A stretch of 64,000 nucleotides of DNA from Bacteroidales bacterium (GTDB lineage Bacteria > Bacteroidota > Bacteroidia > Bacteroidales > Marinilabiliaceae), in NCBI GenBank assembly GCA_017539645.1, contig JAFYCM010000042.1, forward strand, positions 1-64,000, written 5' to 3'. Shown here in pieces: positions 60,964 to 64,000 of this stretch (the stretch's first letter is position 1; every line of letters starts with the position of its first letter). A program made the translations under genes and the position numbers. The notes beneath the pieces are model-generated. The model saw only the letters and a program-made list of their open reading frames with translations, was not told the origin of the DNA and searched no databases.

Positions 60964-63582
60964 TTATAAAATGACGTCAACTTCCACGCTTTTCAGCGTC
61001 TTTGCATCCGACGACGCGCCATAATAGATAGTGTATTTACCTGGTTTAGCCACAAGTTCACCCGATTCTGCATCGAAGGTTTGGAATGTTTCCTGCGTAA
61101 GTTCGAAGGTTACATTTTCGGTTGCTCCAGCCTTAATATTTACGCGGCGGAAATCGCGCAATGTCAAGCGCGGACCTTCGGAGTCGTCATTTCGGCGTAT
61201 GTACACTTGAACAACCTCATCGCCATCGAGTTTCCCGATGTTTTTCACGGGAATAGTTATGGTAGCTTTCGTGCTTATATTCAACATATTAGCATTCTGA
61301 TTTAGAGAAGCTTTGCTATATTCAAATTGCGTATAGCTCAAGCCATAGCCGAAGCAGAAGAGCGGTTCACCCTGCATATAACGATAGGTATGATTCTTCA
61401 TATTATAATCGTCGAATGCAGGCAACTGAGCCGCTGATTTATAGAACGTTACTGGCAAACGACCGGCAGGATTGTACTTACCGAAAAGCACATCGGCAAC
61501 GGCATTTCCGGCCTGCTGACCGCCATACCACGCTTGAAGAATGGCATCGCACGAAGCAACCTCAGGCACAAGACCAACAGCCGAACCAGACATATTCACA
61601 AAAATCACCTTGTGACCAGCATCGTGCAGCGCTTTCAATGTACGACGTTGAACTGCTGGAAGCTCAATATCTGTGCGGTCGCCACCACTAAAACCGGCGT
61701 AATTTACCTTCATCTCCTCGCCTTCGAGCATTGGCGAAATACCACCTACGTAGATAACATAGTCGGCATCTTTCACCTCCGAAACAATCTCTGGAATAGA
61801 GGTCGGCGAAAGCACACCAAAGTTGAAATTAAGCTGCGCATCATCTTGACTATAAGCAAAATAGAGACGAATATTGTAAGTCTTACCAGCTTCGAATTTC
61901 TTCTGCGCAGTATGCTTCTGCGCGCCATGCCAAGTCTGGAATTTCGCTATAGTATCATTATCGACAACCAAAATACCTTTGCCACACACATACATATCGA
62001 ACGTAACAGTCTCATTTTTAGTCGATTTATATTTAGCCGTATATACTGCTGAAAAATTCTTCAGCGGCACATTGGGCGCAAAAACGGTAGCACCGGAAGT
62101 GCAGAAGTTGAAGGGCGTTGGCAAATTTTGTTTAGCGATAGGCTCGCCAGCGAACTTAGTGCCATTGTAATATACAGCACTAAAACCCTGTCCATCATCA
62201 CTCTTGCACTCACCATAACGACTAATGAAATTGACCGAATCGACCCAATGCGAACAAGCGTTGTAGATAATCTTATCCGTTGGGCGGAGAATATTCTTTA
62301 TAGCGCTGAGCACAGTAGACGAGCGTCGCGGCGTACCATTGTAATTACCAAGAATAGAGAGCGAATCGTTGGCATTTGGGCCGAGAACAGCCACCGTCAC
62401 TGGGCGATTGGGCAATTGGATAGGCAGCGAACCTTTGTTTTGCAAAAGCGTCATTGATTGGAGTGCAAGTTTACGCGCCAAAGCATCTGATGCTTCTGTT
62501 GCCAAATCGGCTTCCGAGACATTCGCCCAAGGGACAATCTCGTCTGAATCCATCTCGCCAAGGCGGAAACGCGCAATAAGTATGCGACGAACCGATTTAT
62601 CTATATCAGTCTCAGCGAGATAATCATTTTTTACTGCATCGACCAAGGCGGTGTATGAACTACCGCAATTTATGTCTGTTCCAGCTACTACGGCCGCCGC
62701 CGATGCTGCCTGCGGATTCTCGTGAGTGGCATGTCCACGAGGTTCTGGAGTGAAGAAGTCTCGAATGGCGCCACAGTCGCTCACAACCAAGCCGTTGAAG
62801 CCCCATTCGTTGCGGAGTTTTTGCGTAAGTAGCGTCTTGCTGCCGCAGCAAGGTTCGCCTTCAAATCTATTATAAGCACACATAACTTCCTGAACATCAG
62901 TCTTACAGATCGCATTTTTGAATGCATATAAATATGTCTCAGCCAAGTCGCGAGCCGAAATGTTGCGCGCATCGAAATTGTGGCGCGTCGATTCGGGTCC
63001 GCTGTGCACGGCATAATGCTTGAGGCACGCGTGGAGTTTGTCGTAGCCATTTTGCGGTTTATCCTGCAAACCATTAACCACAGCCACACCCATACGCATA
63101 GTTAGATATGGGTCTTCGCCATAGGTTTCCTGACCTCTTCCCCATCGCGGGTCGCGGAAGATATTTATGTTGGGCGTCCATACGGTCAAACCGTGGTAAC
63201 GTGTGATAGGCAAACCAGCACGACGCATGGTGTGAAACTTAATACGTTGTTCGGTAGATGCCACGCCAAACGCCTGACGCACATCTGTATCGGAGAATGT
63301 AGCCGCCATACCTATAGCTTGCGGAAACACCGTAGCCAAGCCAGCACGCGCACAACCGTGAAGGCTCTCGTTCCACCACTGATAACCCGCAATGTCGAGG
63401 CGAGGAATGGCCCCCGACACATCGAGCATGAGAGAAGTCTTCTCTTCGAGCGTGAGGCGACTCAATAAATCGTCGGCACGCTGTTCGGGCGTAAGTTTCG
63501 GATTTTTGTAGGGCGGTTCAGCATTTTGCGCCACTACCGTCGTAGCCACAAACAAGGCTACCAAAAGTGTTTTCGTTCTCAT
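60964..63582 (-). CDS. GH3 beta-glucosidase/xylosidase with PA14 domain
   Basis: About 872 residues with signal peptide MRTKTLLVALFVATTVVAQ. The order is GH3 N-terminal barrel (NESLHGCARAG, WGRGQETYGEDPYL, LKHYAVHSGPE, and GLVVSDCGAIRDF with the nucleophile Asp), the C-terminal (alpha/beta) sandwich (AVLGPNANDSLSILGNYNG), an inserted PA14 domain (FSAVYYNGTKFAGEPI...FDMYVCGKGILVVDN), and a fibronectin-like end (RRVNIKAGATENVTFEL). Such enzymes split beta-linked glucose or xylose from oligosaccharides. It is periplasmic. It is flanked by terminators on both sides, so it is a single-gene unit. The start at 63636 is rejected. Confidence 0.92.
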   Translation of the reverse strand: MRTKTLLVALFVATTVVAQNAEPPYKNPKLTPEQRADDLLSRLTLEEKTSLMLDVSGAIPRLDIAGYQWWNESLHGCARAGLATVFPQAIGMAATFSDTDVRQAFGVASTEQRIKFHTMRRAGLPITRYHGLTVWTPNINIFRDPRWGRGQETYGEDPYLTMRMGVAVVNGLQDKPQNGYDKLHACLKHYAVHSGPESTRHNFDARNISARDLAETYLYAFKNAICKTDVQEVMCAYNRFEGEPCCGSKTLLTQKLRNEWGFNGLVVSDCGAIRDFFTPEPRGHATHENPQAASAAAVVAGTDINCGSSYTALVDAVKNDYLAETDIDKSVRRILIARFRLGEMDSDEIVPWANVSEADLATEASDALARKLALQSMTLLQNKGSLPIQLPNRPVTVAVLGPNANDSLSILGNYNGTPRRSSTVLSAIKNILRPTDKIIYNACSHWVDSVNFISRYGECKSDDGQGFSAVYYNGTKFAGEPIAKQNLPTPFNFCTSGATVFAPNVPLKNFSAVYTAKYKSTKNETVTFDMYVCGKGILVVDNDTIAKFQTWHGAQKHTAQKKFEAGKTYNIRLYFAYSQDDAQLNFNFGVLSPTSIPEIVSEVKDADYVIYVGGISPMLEGEEMKVNYAGFSGGDRTDIELPAVQRRTLKALHDAGHKVIFVNMSGSAVGLVPEVASCDAILQAWYGGQQAGNAVADVLFGKYNPAGRLPVTFYKSAAQLPAFDDYNMKNHTYRYMQGEPLFCFGYGLSYTQFEYSKASLNQNANMLNISTKATITIPVKNIGKLDGDEVVQVYIRRNDDSEGPRLTLRDFRRVNIKAGATENVTFELTQETFQTFDAESGELVAKPGKYTIYYGASSDAKTLKSVEVDVIL

Positions 63583-63600
63583 AATTATTATCGGTAGCAT

Positions 63601-63644
63601 AAAAATACGCCACATCGCTACCGTTGAAAGCGACATGGCGTATT
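63601..63644 (-). terminator. Intrinsic terminator of the nhaD-like gene
   Basis: On the minus strand AATACGCCATGTCGC and GCGATGTGGCGTATT pair, with one two-base mismatch, and end in five T. Confidence 0.75.
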
Positions 63645-63672
63645 CATAACATATTTATAAATCAAACATTGA

Positions 63673-64000
63673 TCACTGAAACATTGGCAGAATAACCAAT
63701 TCTTGCAATACGAAATAGAGAGCGCCCACCAAGTAACCAATGAGTGCAAGCCAAGATATTTTACGTATGTACCAGAAGAAGTCGACCTTCTCCAAGCCCA
63801 TAACTACAACGCCTGCAGCCGAGCCAATGATAAGCATTGAGCCACCTACACCAGCGCAGTAGGCAAGAAAGAGCCAGAATGGGCTGTCGGGCGTATATAC
63901 ACCATCGTACATACCCATAGCGCCTGCTACAAGCGGCACATTGTCGACTATCGACGATAGCATACCTATGATGACGTTGATGATATAGATATTACCTATC
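63673..64000 (-). CDS. NhaD-type sodium/proton antiporter, C-terminal part (runs off the right end)
   Basis: The minus strand reads GNIYIINVIIGMLSSIVDNV in frame from the window edge, then PLVAGAMGMYDG, FWLFLAYCAGVGGSMLIIGSAAGVVVMGLEKV and FFWYIRKISWLALIGYLVGA. DNVPLVAGAMGMY and GGSMLIIGSAAG are landmarks of NhaD antiporters, which expel sodium in exchange for protons. The gene continues beyond the window; the ATG at 63963 is internal. It is followed by a terminator. Confidence 0.85.
   Translation of the reverse strand, partial: IGNIYIINVIIGMLSSIVDNVPLVAGAMGMYDGVYTPDSPFWLFLAYCAGVGGSMLIIGSAAGVVVMGLEKVDFFWYIRKISWLALIGYLVGALYFVLQELVILPMFQ

Overview
The window looks like a chromosome segment of a member of the Bacteroidales (Bacteroides/Prevotella-like). 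The evidence is: promoters of the TAnnTTTG (-7) type in front of many genes; almost no Shine-Dalgarno sequences; families typical of that order (DUF6452, DUF6048, DUF4271 next to hemD, DUF4250, DUF4419, MptD-type membrane domain, SusC-style TonB receptor); and secreted glycosidases of GH92, GH43, GH29 and GH3. No rRNA, tRNA, CRISPR array or prophage was seen. Both ends are cut inside genes: a DUF4130-type gene at the left and an nhaD-type antiporter at the right.

Layout. 1-4.7 kb: a DNA-repair-type radical SAM gene with its DUF4130 partner, then an agmatine deiminase - Sel1 repeat - FKBP operon, all minus. 4.8-10 kb: mostly secreted or membrane hypotheticals, a rhodanese/metallo-hydrolase lipoprotein, and an SDR. 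10-14.7 kb: GH92 mannosidase, TRIC channel, SstT. 14.9-16.8 kb (plus): ferritin-like, msrA and two acetyltransferases, probably one stress operon. 16.8-20.7 kb: a disturbed region with a FISUMP-like lipoprotein, a long tandem-repeat secreted protein between two identical 83-bp repeats, and a DUF4250 pair. 20.8-30.9 kb: fabG, a phosphatase-like protein that has lost its metal ligands, a TPR lipid-independent secreted protein, thiD, galK with two FucP-type sugar transporters, and a nitroreductase lipoprotein. 31-37.6 kb: a TetR regulator, then an RND exporter - LolA-like protein - beta-barrel - membrane/methyltransferase fusion operon, with matching operators in front of both. 37.7-42.8 kb: threonine aldolase, a RAYT transposase with a perfect 52-bp palindrome inside its gene, a frameshifted secreted gene, and a two-domain GH43. 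43-46.6 kb: DUF6452-DUF6048-LOG-DUF4271-hemD. 46.7-49.9 kb: a DUF4419 gene lying between a decayed and an intact copy of the GH29 fucosidase 5' end. 49.9-52.8 kb: a metal-handling locus (Cys-rich protein, TonB receptor with an internal amber codon, HMA protein). 52.8-59.8 kb: a NarL-type two-component pair, an ATP-grasp-like protein, trkH, a bile-acid-type symporter, DUF3820 and a secreted C1 peptidase. 59.9-64 kb: a second tandem-repeat protein, GH3 and nhaD.

The most unusual points are the TetR-controlled exporter operon ending in an MptD-like/methyltransferase fusion, the palindrome inside the RAYT gene, two cases where one cargo gene sits between direct copies of its neighbour's end, and a PafA-like protein without its active site. 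Functional names rest on motif recognition only; no database search was possible.
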